From assembly GCA_020052615.1 (NCBI GenBank), contig JAGVOT010000046.1, positions 1 through 61,464 on the forward strand: a stretch of 61,464 nucleotides of DNA, written 5' to 3'. Every line of letters starts with the position of its first letter. Positions within the stretch are counted from its first letter, which is position 1. This document shows, piece after piece, positions 50,421-58,952 of this stretch. Source of the stretch: Nitrospirota bacterium. GTDB taxonomy: Bacteria > Nitrospirota > UBA9217. A model generated the notes under the pieces. That model did not search any database. It was not told the origin of the DNA and saw only the letters and a program-made list of their open reading frames with translations. A program made the translations under genes and the position numbers.

Positions 50421-51506
50421 ATGAAACTGCTCGGCCGCTACATATTCATGGAGTTCATCAAGACCTCGTTCACCATCCTCTCGGGGATACTGGTCCTGTT
50501 CCTGTGCGTGACCTTCCTGCGGGAGGCCGACGACTTCATCAAGCAGAATGCCAGCATCGTCCAGATCGCGATGTTTTATCTCTACAGCCTGCCGGCCATG
50601 GCGGGTCAGGCGCTGCCGTTCGCGGCCCTGATCGGGACCCTGCTCTCGCTCGGCAATCTTTCCCGTCATCAGGAGATTACCGCCATGCGCGCCGGCGGCG
50701 TAAGCCTCGTCGGCATCATCGCGCCGGTCCTGATCGGCGGCATCCTCATCTCGGGCCTCGGGTTCCTGAACAACGAAGTGATCATGCCGGTCTATGCAGC
50801 GCGCGCCGCCCATATCAAGAACGTGGAGGTGGGGAAAAAGCAGCAGCGCGTCGTCTTCCAGCAGCGGCGCCTCTGGCTCCGCGGACCGGACAACAGCATC
50901 GCGAACATCGATCTCGTGGCGCCGGACCGCCGCGAGATGATCGGCATCAATATCTACAAGCTGAACGCCGATTTCAGCCTCCGGGAACGGATCAAGGCGG
51001 AACGGCTCGTATGGGAAGAGACGGCGTGGAGGCTCCGGGACAGTCAGAAATTCATCACGAAAGGCGAAGCGATCGTCACGGTGCCGGCGGACGGAGAGGT
51101 CTACAACATCGTGGAAAAGCCCGAGGACATGGGCATGATCGTCAAGAGCTCAAGCGAAATGAGCTTCAAGGAGCTTTGGGACTACGTGCGCCGGCTGAAG
51201 TCGAGCGGGTATAAGGCGGTCCGCTACGAGGTAGACCTTCACGGAAAGGTCGCCCATCCTTTCGCGAGCCTGCTCATGGTCCTGATCGCCACCCCCTTCT
51301 CGCTCCAGCAGGTCCGGAGCGGCGGCGCGGCGCGCGGCATCGCCCTGGCCTTGCTGATCACCGCCATATACTGGGCCCTCTCCAGCGGCGGCAGGGCGCT
51401 CGGACTCTCGGGCACCATTCCCCCGTTCCATGCCGCATGGCTCGCCAACGTCGTCTTCGCGGTCATAGCGACGATCACCGTCTACCGGATGCAGCGACAG
51501 GTGTAG
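50421..51506 (+). CDS. lptG: LPS export permease LptG
   Basis: This 361-aa paralogue of LptF has the LptG-like start KLLGRYIFMEFIKTSFTILS and YLYSLPAMAGQALPFAALIGTLLSLG. A periplasmic domain (~150-265) and a C-terminal SFKELWDYVRRLKSSGYKAV coupling helix follow. It forms the LptFG heterodimer. A 97-nt gap with no obvious signal separates the two genes. Confidence 0.95.
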   Translation: MKLLGRYIFMEFIKTSFTILSGILVLFLCVTFLREADDFIKQNASIVQIAMFYLYSLPAMAGQALPFAALIGTLLSLGNLSRHQEITAMRAGGVSLVGIIAPVLIGGILISGLGFLNNEVIMPVYAARAAHIKNVEVGKKQQRVVFQQRRLWLRGPDNSIANIDLVAPDRREMIGINIYKLNADFSLRERIKAERLVWEETAWRLRDSQKFITKGEAIVTVPADGEVYNIVEKPEDMGMIVKSSSEMSFKELWDYVRRLKSSGYKAVRYEVDLHGKVAHPFASLLMVLIATPFSLQQVRSGGAARGIALALLITAIYWALSSGGRALGLSGTIPPFHAAWLANVVFAVIATITVYRMQRQV

Positions 51507-51540
51507 GCGACCGGGGAAAGGACATGATATAAAATGCATG

Positions 51541-51658
51541 AACACGAATGCCACGAATGGACGAATAGCACGAATAACTACGAACAACTAATAAAAGAGC
51601 TCAACGTTCTTGTTCATTCGTGACATTCGGCAGTTATTCGTGTAATTCGTGGTAAGGT
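51541..51658. repeat. ATTCGTG repeat, copy E
   Basis: Left arm CACGAATGCCACGAATGGAC and right arm TTCGTGACATTCGGCAGTTA with TTCGTGTAATTCGTGG. It fills most of the gap after lptG; the next 150 bases contain only a Lys/Arg-rich 19-codon frame (51698) that I do not call. Confidence 0.85.
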
Positions 51659-51808
51659 TTTTATATTAGAGGGCGGCGCAAGATAAAGGCGAAAGCAATG
51701 AAGGCGTCAAAGAAAAAGATATCAAGGAAACGGACAACGAAGAAGGCCGTCTGTTGACATTCACCGGTCAGGGTGCTACGTTGTACCAGGAGTGAACGAG
51801 AGACCGGC

Positions 51809-52237
51809 ATGAAACGCGTTTTTTTCTCCCAGAGCATGCTCGACAGCATGGTGGATGCGGGCAAGATCAAGGTGGACAAGGGCGTTCTGACCATGCTTAC
51901 CGCCGGCAATCCCGCCTTCGAACTGAGGCAGGCGTATCGCTTCGTCAAGACCATCGACGACGCGGCCGATCCCAGCGGGCTCGTAGGGCGGATCATGTCC
52001 GAGGCCGAGCTCAAGGAGTTGGGCGCGGAGATCTACATGGACTCCATCATTTACCGGGACATCGCCTACCAGGCCGATCCCGGATACATCGCGGAGAAGA
52101 TCGTCCCCGGCCGGCCGCAGGTCTCCAAATCCGCTGAAGCGGCCGGAACGCCTGCGGCGAAGCTCGTAGAACCAGCGGCGGACCAGGCGTCGGAAACCGA
52201 CCAGCTTTCCCAGTTCATCATGGACAACCTGCGCTGA
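51809..52237 (+). CDS. Uncharacterised 142-aa protein
   Basis: Start MKRVFFSQSMLDSMVDAGKI at 51809. The first ~95 residues are folded-looking (VLTMLTAGNPAFELRQAYRFV, AELKELGAEIYMDSIIYRDI), and a low-complexity Ala/Pro tail follows, ending QLSQFIMDNLR. I recognise no family. It is 17 nt from the HEXXH membrane gene, so the two probably form an operon. Confidence 0.65.
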   Translation: MKRVFFSQSMLDSMVDAGKIKVDKGVLTMLTAGNPAFELRQAYRFVKTIDDAADPSGLVGRIMSEAELKELGAEIYMDSIIYRDIAYQADPGYIAEKIVPGRPQVSKSAEAAGTPAAKLVEPAADQASETDQLSQFIMDNLR

Positions 52238-52254
52238 GGTCCTCGGGATACTCC

Positions 52255-52929
52255 ATGCTCAGACGGACCGGCACAATACTCCTGGGCATCGCCCTCCTCC
52301 CTTTCTGCATCGGATTTTCCTGGCAGCTCGCGGTCACCGTGACCGGCATCACCTACCGGCCCCTGGTACCCTACTGGTTCACCGGCGGGTTCCTGCTGTA
52401 TCTCATCGTCCATTTCCTCTTCAAGCAGCCGATCCTGAGCTATGTGGTAGGCCACGAGCTGACCCACGCGCTCTTTGCCGTCCTTTTCGGCGGTTCGGTC
52501 AAGGCATTCCATGCGAGCGAAAAGGGCGGGCGGGTCCACCTCACGCGGTCGAACTTCATCATCACCCTGGCACCTTATTTTTTCCCCCTCTACACCTTTT
52601 TCGCGCTCGTCGCCACCTGGCTTGCCCGGGCGGCAAACGCGCCTGCCCTGGAGCCGTGGCTGGTCCTCGTCGCCGGCGCCTCCTTCGCGTTCCATGTCGT
52701 CCTGACGGCGATCTTTCTCCAGACGGACCAGAACGACATCAGGGAGCACGGCGCGTTCTTCTCCTATCCCCTCATCTTCCTGTTCAACATCATTCTCACG
52801 GCGCTCCTCATCCGCCTCCTCCTCGCCCGGGACATGAGCTACCCCGCATACCTGATTGATGGTATAATGAGAAGCATCAAATTGATCGCGCTGGGGGTCA
52901 CGAAGCTGTACGGATGGATCGCGCCGTAG
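52255..52929 (+). CDS. Membrane protein with M50-like HEXXH motif
   Basis: This 224-aa protein has about six membrane spans and YVVGHELTHALFAVLFGGSV, a HEXXH zinc motif followed by an FGG, as in site-2-protease-like families. A second D/N metal ligand of the usual type (NxxPxxxxDG) is not obvious, so it may be a divergent or inactive member. It lies downstream of an uncharacterised gene. Proteolytic function is possible but unproven. Confidence 0.65.
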   Translation: MLRRTGTILLGIALLPFCIGFSWQLAVTVTGITYRPLVPYWFTGGFLLYLIVHFLFKQPILSYVVGHELTHALFAVLFGGSVKAFHASEKGGRVHLTRSNFIITLAPYFFPLYTFFALVATWLARAANAPALEPWLVLVAGASFAFHVVLTAIFLQTDQNDIREHGAFFSYPLIFLFNIILTALLIRLLLARDMSYPAYLIDGIMRSIKLIALGVTKLYGWIAP

Positions 52930-52950
52930 CCTATCGATACCAATACCCAT

Positions 52951-53086
52951 CACGAATTGCACGAATAACTGCACGAATGACACGAATGAGGGCAAGACAG
53001 GGAGTTGTAATAAATCAGAAAACAACCTGTCTCGTCTTTATTCGTGCCCATTCGTCCTAATTCGTGACATTCGTGGTAAAGATGTT
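52951..53086. repeat. ATTCGTG repeat, copy F
   Basis: Left arm CACGAATTGCACGAATAACT..GACACGAATGAG, right arm TTTATTCGTGCCCATTCGTC..TTCGTGACATTCGTGG. It fills the gap before coaE. Confidence 0.85.
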
Positions 53087-53145
53087 GGCAGTGTCCTTCG
53101 TGTTCAGCCGTTTATTGACGCTTATTATTTTCGAGAGAGAAACGC

Positions 53146-53760
53146 ATGCTCATTGTAGGACTCACCGGCGGGATCGCGAGCGGCAAAAGCCTTGTGACCC
53201 GGGTCCTGAGGGAACTGGGGGCGCATGTCATCGACGCCGACAAGATCGTCCATGACCTCCTGTCGTCGGGCCAGGACGCATGCAACGAGGTCATCGGCCA
53301 CTTCGGCACGGGCATCCGGCTGTCCGACGGCTCCATCGACCGAAGGATGCTGGGAGACATCATTTTCAACGATCCCGGCGAGCGCGCCTGGCTCAACAAC
53401 TGCATCCATCCCCGCGTGTTCGAAGCCTACAACCGCCAGGTTCGCCATATCATAGAACGCCAGCCCGAAGCCATCGTGGTGATGGACGCGGCACTCCTGA
53501 TCGAGACCGGTTATCACAAGAAGGTGGACAAGCTCATCGTGGTCTATGCCACGCAGCAGGACCAGGTCAGGCGTCTGATGGAGCGGGACCGGTTCACCCT
53601 GGAGCAGGCACTGGCGAGGATCTCGAGCCAGATGCCCCTGGACGAGAAGCGGAAGTATGCCGACTACGTGATCGACAATACAGGGACCCGGGAAGCATCG
53701 GAGCAGCAGACACGGGAGCTCTTCGAAAAGCTCAGGCAGGTTGCGGTACTTAGAGACTAA
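53146..53760 (+). CDS. coaE: Dephospho-CoA kinase
   Basis: This 204-aa enzyme catalyses the last step of coenzyme A synthesis. P-loop GLTGGIASGKSLVTRVL, HVIDADKIVHDLL, RRMLGDIIFNDPGERAWLNNCIHPRV and MDAALLIETGYHKKVDKLIVV are standard CoaE segments. Length and ends are normal. GAGAG precedes the ATG. Confidence 0.97.
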   Translation: MLIVGLTGGIASGKSLVTRVLRELGAHVIDADKIVHDLLSSGQDACNEVIGHFGTGIRLSDGSIDRRMLGDIIFNDPGERAWLNNCIHPRVFEAYNRQVRHIIERQPEAIVVMDAALLIETGYHKKVDKLIVVYATQQDQVRRLMERDRFTLEQALARISSQMPLDEKRKYADYVIDNTGTREASEQQTRELFEKLRQVAVLRD

Positions 53761-53786
53761 ACCGAAAGGACATCGAGGTCGTTCAT

Positions 53787-54242
53787 ATGAAAAAAATCTC
53801 CCCCAAGATCGTCGCCATGACGCGCAGCCACATCCCGGCATGCAGCGACATCGTCGCGTCATCGGAGCCCTGGAAGTCCCTGCGGGAGACCGTGGATTTC
53901 CTGCCGTCCATAAAAAGAAAGCAGGCCTTTGTGGCGTTGATCGAAGGGGCCGTTGCCGGATTCGTGGTATTTACGCAGGAGCCGGTCTTCGCGCGCGGCG
54001 GCTACCTCCGCGCCATCGGCGTGGCGCCCGCGATACGCGGGTTCGGCATCGGAAAGTTCCTGATGGATTTCGCCGAAAAAGCCACGGCAAAGCACGCACC
54101 CAACTTCTTCCTCTGCGTCTCGTCCTTCAACCGGGCGGCTCAGGCGTTCTACCGTAAAAACGGATACAAAAAGGTCGGCAAGATAGATGGTTTGATCCGG
54201 AAAGGCGCCTCAGAGTATATCTACTGGAAGAAACTGCGGTAG
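53787..54242 (+). CDS. GNAT-family N-acetyltransferase
   Basis: This is a 151-aa single-domain GNAT. The acetyl-CoA loop lies in YLRAIGVAPAIRGFGIGKFLMDFAE (Q/RxxGxG/A form: RGFGIG), followed by NFFLCVSSFNRAAQAFYRKNGYKKVG, the typical last strands. The substrate cannot be predicted. It begins 26 nt after coaE and is probably in the same operon. Confidence 0.9.
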   Translation: MKKISPKIVAMTRSHIPACSDIVASSEPWKSLRETVDFLPSIKRKQAFVALIEGAVAGFVVFTQEPVFARGGYLRAIGVAPAIRGFGIGKFLMDFAEKATAKHAPNFFLCVSSFNRAAQAFYRKNGYKKVGKIDGLIRKGASEYIYWKKLR

Positions 54243-54350
54243 GATAGAAGGTGCTTTCCTTCCTGTAAATAGGGACCTGCCGATAAGGTGATATCGCCCA
54301 GTGATGCTGAGTATCTCATAGATAACCAGGTGACCGTCAAAACCTAAGTG

Positions 54351-54459
54351 GAGCCCCACCGGCAGGAGCCGGTGGCTCCCTTTAAGAACGCGTCCTCCCG
54401 CGAATTCCGCATTCCTCCCCCGGCGGGAGCCGGGGGATTCCAATTCGCAGGGATTGACA
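54351..54459 (+). repeat. GNRA-hairpin repeat, copy 1
   Basis: About 110 bp with two hairpins, CCACCGGC-AGGA-GCCGGTGG and CCCCCGGC-GGGA-GCCGGGGG, the second with a GNRA-type loop. It ends in CGCAGGGATTGACA. Same orientation as copy 2; copy 3 is inverted. Confidence 0.85.
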
Positions 54460-54477
54460 TTTCCCGCTCACACAGCC

Positions 54478-55530
54478 ATGACCGAACCCCTCATCCGGAG
54501 AGAATACCAGCAATTGACGCTCAAACGGTTCGCCGCGTCAGCCGTCCTGAACGCGTTCATCAACACGGCCATTGCCCTCCTGCTGACGGCCATCCATTTC
54601 GGCCGCGGATTTTTTTCCAACCTGGTAATCTCGCAGTTCATCGGCTTCTCCATCTACGGCGCCAATATGGCGGTGATCCCGCTGTATCAAAGGACGCGAA
54701 AGCCCGCCGTCCAGATCGTGATCATCATTGCGGCGGTCCTCGTGGGGGCGGTCGCCGGCACGGTCCTCGGTTCCTTTGCCGTCGGGACGGGTCCGGCTGC
54801 GCTCTTCGGGGAACAGTTCCCCTTCTTCACCCAGGTCGTGCTGCTCGGGATCCTGTTCGGCGCGCTGGTCAGCTACGTCTTCGTTTCCCTGGAACGGATC
54901 TCGGAAGAGCGACTGCGCAGGGTTGAAACGGAAAAGGCCGCCATGGAGTCTGAGCTGCGGCTCCTCCAATCGCAGATGGAGCCCCACTTCCTGTTCAATA
55001 CGCTGGCGAACATCAGGGGCCTCATCGACTCCGATCCCCGCAGAGCAGGCGGAATGCTCGAGACCTTCGTGGCGTTCCTTCGTTCATCCCTTCGCGCGTC
55101 GCGGGAGCGGACGGTAACGCTGGCACAGGAGATGGACGTGGTGCGGAGCTATATCGATCTGTTTGCGGTCAGGATGGGAGACCGGCTGCGGTACCGGATC
55201 GATCTTCCTGATGGACTCCGCGAGGTTCGCATCCCCCCGCTCCTCCTCCAGCCGCTGGTGGAGAACGCCATCAAGCACGGCCTCGAGCGGTCGGTGCGTG
55301 GCGGTGAGATAACAGTGACCTGCCTGGCAGTGAACGGCATGGTCAGACTCATCGTCACTGATTCGGGAAAAGGCGTGGATGAGCAGGGTTGGGTCGGCAG
55401 TGGCATGGGGCTCGACAATATCAGGAAGCGGCTTTCCCTCCTCTATGGAACGGCGGCCACACTGTTCCTTGAGGAGAATACGCCGACTGGCGTTAAAGTG
55501 ACGGTTGAAATACCTGCTGAGTCGAAATAA
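54478..55530 (+). CDS. LytS-type sensor histidine kinase
   Basis: The start is set at ATG 54478 (350 aa); an in-frame TTG at 54454 lies in the repeat. Four membrane spans (~15-140) precede a linker coiled coil (RLRRVETEKAAMESELRLLQ) and a His-kinase domain of the LytS/YehU class: QSQMEPHFLFNTLANIRGLI with the phosphoryl His, YIDLFAVRMGDRLRYRIDLP, and PPLLLQPLVENAIKHGLERS with the N-box, then DSGKGVDEQ. No extracellular domain is present. It forms a pair with the LytTR regulator 14 nt downstream. Confidence 0.93.
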   Translation: MTEPLIRREYQQLTLKRFAASAVLNAFINTAIALLLTAIHFGRGFFSNLVISQFIGFSIYGANMAVIPLYQRTRKPAVQIVIIIAAVLVGAVAGTVLGSFAVGTGPAALFGEQFPFFTQVVLLGILFGALVSYVFVSLERISEERLRRVETEKAAMESELRLLQSQMEPHFLFNTLANIRGLIDSDPRRAGGMLETFVAFLRSSLRASRERTVTLAQEMDVVRSYIDLFAVRMGDRLRYRIDLPDGLREVRIPPLLLQPLVENAIKHGLERSVRGGEITVTCLAVNGMVRLIVTDSGKGVDEQGWVGSGMGLDNIRKRLSLLYGTAATLFLEENTPTGVKVTVEIPAESK

Positions 55531-55544
55531 GGAGAACCCGTATC

Positions 55545-56300
55545 GTGCAGACGGTTCGTGCTATCATCGCGGACGACGAGGAAGCGCTTCGAAGTCACCT
55601 GAGATACAAGTTGGCCAGCCTCTGGCCCGGTCTTGAGATCGTCGGAGAGGCGCGTGATGGTGAAGAGGCTCTTGACCTGATACGCAGGGAGCGGCCGGAC
55701 ATCGCGTTCCTGGACATCAGCATGCCGGGGATGTCGGGCATCGAGGTGGCGAAGGCCGCAACAGGCGTGTGTCTGTTCGTGTTCGTGACGGCCCACGACG
55801 AGTTCGCCGTCGAGGCGTTCGAGCGGGAAGCGGCGGACTATCTGCTCAAACCCGTGACGGACGAACGGCTTGCTGACACTATCCGGCGGCTGAAAGGGCG
55901 CCTTGCAGCGACTCCGGCCCCCGATCTGTCGAGCGTCCTGGAACGGCTGTCAAAGGTCCTGACGAAAGCGCCACGCCATCTGCAGTGGATCAAGGCCCAG
56001 CATAAGGATGGCGTTCGGCTCATTGCCGTGAACGACATCTATTTTTTCCGCGCCACGGACAAGTACACGACGGTCAGGGCAAGGGACGGCGAGTTCCTGA
56101 TCCGGAAGACCCTGAAGGAGCTCGAGAACGAGCTCGATCCCGCCCAGTTCTGGCGGGTCCACCGCGCGGCCATCGTGAACGCCCGCCTGATCCAGAAGGT
56201 GGACCGCTCCCTTGCCGGCACGCGCACCATCCGGTTCAAGGACCTTCCCGACAACCTGACCGTCAGCCGCGCTTATAGCCATCTGTTCAGGCAGATGTGA
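55545..56300 (+). CDS. LytTR-family response regulator
   Basis: The GTG start at 55545 (251 aa) is supported by AAGGAG 9 nt upstream. The receiver (1-~120) has acidic residues IIADDEEALR, acceptor Asp in IAFLDISMPGMSG, and KPVTDERLADTI. The C-terminal LytTR DNA-binding domain (~150-250) reads YFFRATDKYTTVRARDGEFL, LDPAQFWRVHRAAIVNARLI. Its targets are unknown. Confidence 0.95.
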   Translation: MQTVRAIIADDEEALRSHLRYKLASLWPGLEIVGEARDGEEALDLIRRERPDIAFLDISMPGMSGIEVAKAATGVCLFVFVTAHDEFAVEAFEREAADYLLKPVTDERLADTIRRLKGRLAATPAPDLSSVLERLSKVLTKAPRHLQWIKAQHKDGVRLIAVNDIYFFRATDKYTTVRARDGEFLIRKTLKELENELDPAQFWRVHRAAIVNARLIQKVDRSLAGTRTIRFKDLPDNLTVSRAYSHLFRQM

Positions 56301-56364
56301 TCATGCGTGCCGACCCGGCGTCAGGAGATGGATGCCTGCGGGACGACCGGCCATTCCGGTGGCA

Positions 56365-56474
56365 GAGCCCCCACCGGCAGGAGCCGGTGGCTCCCTTAAG
56401 AACGCGACCTCCCGCGAATTCCGCATTCCTCCCCCCGGCGGGAGCCGGGGGATTCCAATTCGCAGGGATTGACA
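56365..56474 (+). repeat. GNRA-hairpin repeat, copy 2
   Basis: Nearly identical to copy 1, in the same orientation. Its last six bases, TTGACA, form the -35 box of the promoter for the MFS gene. Confidence 0.88.
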
Positions 56475-56496
56475 ACGTCCGGCCGGGCCGTATAAT
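56469..56496 (+). promoter_or_regulatory. Consensus sigma70 promoter of the MFS exporter gene
   Basis: TTGACA (56469-56474), 16-nt spacer, TATAAT (56491-56496). The -10 ends 9 nt before ATG 56506, so the leader is about 3 nt with no ribosome site. The -35 box is the end of repeat copy 2. Confidence 0.75.
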
Positions 56497-56505
56497 CCTC
56501 TGACC

Positions 56506-58023
56506 ATGACGCAGGAACTTCCCGAACCCCAGCCCGCGAGCGAACGCGAGGTCCGGACCGTCTTCTCCGGTCTCATGCTCGCCCTGGCGCTCGCCTCGCT
56601 CGACCAGAACATCGTGGGCGTCGCGCTGCCGCAGATCGTGAGCGACCTGGGCGGACTGTCCCATCTCTCCTGGGTGGTCACGGCGTTCCTCGTGACCTCC
56701 ACGGCAACGACGCCGCTGTACGGCAAGCTCTCGGACATGCATGGCAGGAAGGCGCTCTTCATCGTCGCGATCGTCATTTTCCTGATCGGATCGAGCCTGT
56801 GCGGCCTGTCGCGGTCCATGATGCAGCTGGTCGTCTTCCGGGGGATCCAGGGGCTGGGCGCGGGCGGGCTCATAACGCTGGCGCAGACGACCATCGCCGA
56901 TCTCGTGGCGCCGCGCGATCGCGGACGGTACCAGGGGCTCTTCGGCGCGGTCTTCGTCGTATCGAGCGTCGCGGGGCCGCTCCTGGGCGGGTTCATCACC
57001 GACGCCCTGTCGTGGCGCTGGATCTTTTACGTGAACGTGCCGATCGGGATCGCGGCGCTGGCGCTCATCGTCTTCGGGTTCAGGCGGCCGCACCATGCCG
57101 TGGCGCACCGCGTGGACTACGCTGCCGTCACGCTGCTCACGTCAGCCACCGTGGCGCTCCTGCTCGTGCTCTCGTGGGGCGGCGTGCAGTTTTCCTGGTC
57201 GTCGCCGGTCATTCTCGGCCTGGCCGCCGCTGCAGCGGTGCTTACCGCGCTGCTCATCATCGTTGAACGGCGCTCGGCAGAGCCCATTCTCTCACCGCAC
57301 ATCTTCCATAACAAGATCGTGGTGATCGGCACCTCGGTCATGGGCGTCACGTTCATGGGCCTCTTCGGGGCCGTCGTGTTCCTTCCGCTCTTTCTTCAGC
57401 TCGTGCTGGGCTATCCCCCGACGCAGGCCGGGCTCCTGATGGCGCCCATGACCGGCGGCATGATCGCGGCATCGGTCATCGGCGGCCGTCTTGTCTCAGC
57501 GACCGGACGGTATAAGATCTATCCGGTGGCGGGTCTTGCCGGCGCAACGCTCTCCTACCTCGTGGTCATGGCGGCCGCATCCGCAGGGGGCGGCATCGTG
57601 ATGGTCGAGGCGGCGCTCATCGTTCTCGGTATCGGCTTTGGACTGGTGATGCCGAACCTCGTCGTGGCCGTCCAGAACGCGGTCGGCCATCACGAGCAGG
57701 GCGCGGCAACGGCAACAGCCGCGTTCTTCCGGTCCCTGGGCGGCACCTTCGGCGTCGCGCTGTCGGGGGCCATCATGACCGGCCAGTTGCACGCGCTCTC
57801 AGTCGGGTACGGTGCGGGTATGGCGCAAGGCGGACGCGCGCTGCTCGACCGGAACCTGCAGGAGATCGCCGCACTGCCCGAGGTTCAGCGCCTCGCGGTC
57901 ATCGCGGCCTACCGCCAGGCCATAAGCACGACCTTCCTTGTCGGCGCGGTCATCACGGCGCTTGCGTTCATACTCGTGCTTTTCCTGCCCGAAAAGCCGC
58001 TCCGAACGGCTCATAAAGCATAG
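56506..58023 (+). CDS. MFS exporter, DHA2 (EmrB/QacA) family
   Basis: This is a 505-aa, 14-span drug:H+ antiporter. Family motifs: LDQNIVGVALPQIVSDLGGL (motif D1), WVVTAFLVTSTATTPLYGKL, SDMHGRKALFIVAIVIFLIG (motif A), LVVFRGIQGLGAGGL (motif B), and VSSVAGPLLGGFITDALSWR with WRWIFYVNVPIG (motif C region). It should export lipophilic compounds or metabolites from the cytoplasm. The gene has a consensus promoter formed with a repeat. Confidence 0.95.
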   Translation: MTQELPEPQPASEREVRTVFSGLMLALALASLDQNIVGVALPQIVSDLGGLSHLSWVVTAFLVTSTATTPLYGKLSDMHGRKALFIVAIVIFLIGSSLCGLSRSMMQLVVFRGIQGLGAGGLITLAQTTIADLVAPRDRGRYQGLFGAVFVVSSVAGPLLGGFITDALSWRWIFYVNVPIGIAALALIVFGFRRPHHAVAHRVDYAAVTLLTSATVALLLVLSWGGVQFSWSSPVILGLAAAAAVLTALLIIVERRSAEPILSPHIFHNKIVVIGTSVMGVTFMGLFGAVVFLPLFLQLVLGYPPTQAGLLMAPMTGGMIAASVIGGRLVSATGRYKIYPVAGLAGATLSYLVVMAAASAGGGIVMVEAALIVLGIGFGLVMPNLVVAVQNAVGHHEQGAATATAAFFRSLGGTFGVALSGAIMTGQLHALSVGYGAGMAQGGRALLDRNLQEIAALPEVQRLAVIAAYRQAISTTFLVGAVITALAFILVLFLPEKPLRTAHKA

Positions 58024-58192
58024 GTCGAATCCTCGCACAATACCATATCCGTAGGTCCATCCCGCCCCTTTACCGTTCATCCCCTGATTTCTGCCGTTCG
58101 TCGCTCATTCGTTGCCTTCCGATATTTCCCGCGGTATCGTTTGCTCAGAACAGAATACAACCCTTCACCCTTGCCCTTTCGGTAATCGCAGT

Positions 58193-58244
58193 AACCCCAC
58201 CCTGCCCCTCCCCTTGGATAAGGGGAGGAAAAAGGAGGGGTTAG
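58193..58244. repeat. TAACCCC..GGGGTTA hairpin, copy 2
   Basis: Second copy of the 35176-35227 element (core CCCCTTGGATAAGGGG then AGGAAAAAGGAGGGGTTA). Between the MFS stop and this hairpin I see nothing definite. Confidence 0.75.
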
Positions 58245-58280
58245 CTCTGAGGCGAGGGAAAAATTGAAGGAGGATCGGAT

Positions 58281-58952
58281 ATGAGCATACTGGAATTCAA
58301 GGGCGTCACCAAGGACTACCGGCTGGGCGAGACCACAGTACAGGCGCTCCGGGGCGTGGACCTGTCGGTCGGCAAGGGAGAGTTCATCGCCGTGCTCGGC
58401 GCTTCCGGGAGCGGCAAGACAACGCTCCTGAACCTGGCCGGCGCCATCGATGATCCGACGTCCGGCGAGGTCTCCATGAACGGCAGGAACATCTCAGGGC
58501 TTACGGACAATGAGAAGGCAGAGATCAGGAACAGCGCCATCGGCTACATCTTCCAGACATTCAACCTGGTCCCGGTGCTCACGTCCCTGGAAAACGTCAT
58601 GCTGTCCCTCCAGATCCGGGGCGGGCGGACCGCCGATATCCGGAACGAGGCCAGCCGGCGTCTGGACGAAGTGGGACTTGCGGACTTCATGCTTCACCGG
58701 CCGGACAAGCTTTCGGGCGGCCAGCGCCAGCGGGTTGCCATCGCCCGGGCGCTTGTGACACGACCCACGCTGATCCTGGCTGACGAGCCCACGGCCAACC
58801 TGGACCACCAGACCGCGCAGTCGATCATCGACCTGATGAAGGAGCTGAATGAGAAGGAAGGCGTCACCTTCCTGTTCTCCACCCACGACCAGCGGCTGAT
58901 CAACGAGGTGAAGCGCGTGGTGCGGATCGATGACGGGAAGATCGTTCAATAA
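58281..58952 (+). CDS. ABC transporter ATPase, LolD/MacB type
   Basis: This 223-aa ATPase has Walker A GASGSGKTTLLNLAGAID, Q-loop GYIFQTFNLVPVLTSLENV, signature LSGGQRQRVAIARAL, Walker B LILADEPTANLD and switch STHDQRL. The FQTFNLVPVLT and DEPTANLD stretches place it in the LolD/MacB/FtsE class that works by mechanotransmission in the envelope. GGAGG precedes the start. Its permease follows after 222 bases that hold degenerate CACAGAGGC repeats. Confidence 0.95.
   Translation: MSILEFKGVTKDYRLGETTVQALRGVDLSVGKGEFIAVLGASGSGKTTLLNLAGAIDDPTSGEVSMNGRNISGLTDNEKAEIRNSAIGYIFQTFNLVPVLTSLENVMLSLQIRGGRTADIRNEASRRLDEVGLADFMLHRPDKLSGGQRQRVAIARALVTRPTLILADEPTANLDHQTAQSIIDLMKELNEKEGVTFLFSTHDQRLINEVKRVVRIDDGKIVQ

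Noticed and set aside
51698-51757. A 19-codon Lys/Arg-rich frame (MKASKKKISRKRTTKKAVC)
   Set aside because: No ribosome site, sits at the edge of a repeat, and too short to separate from chance.
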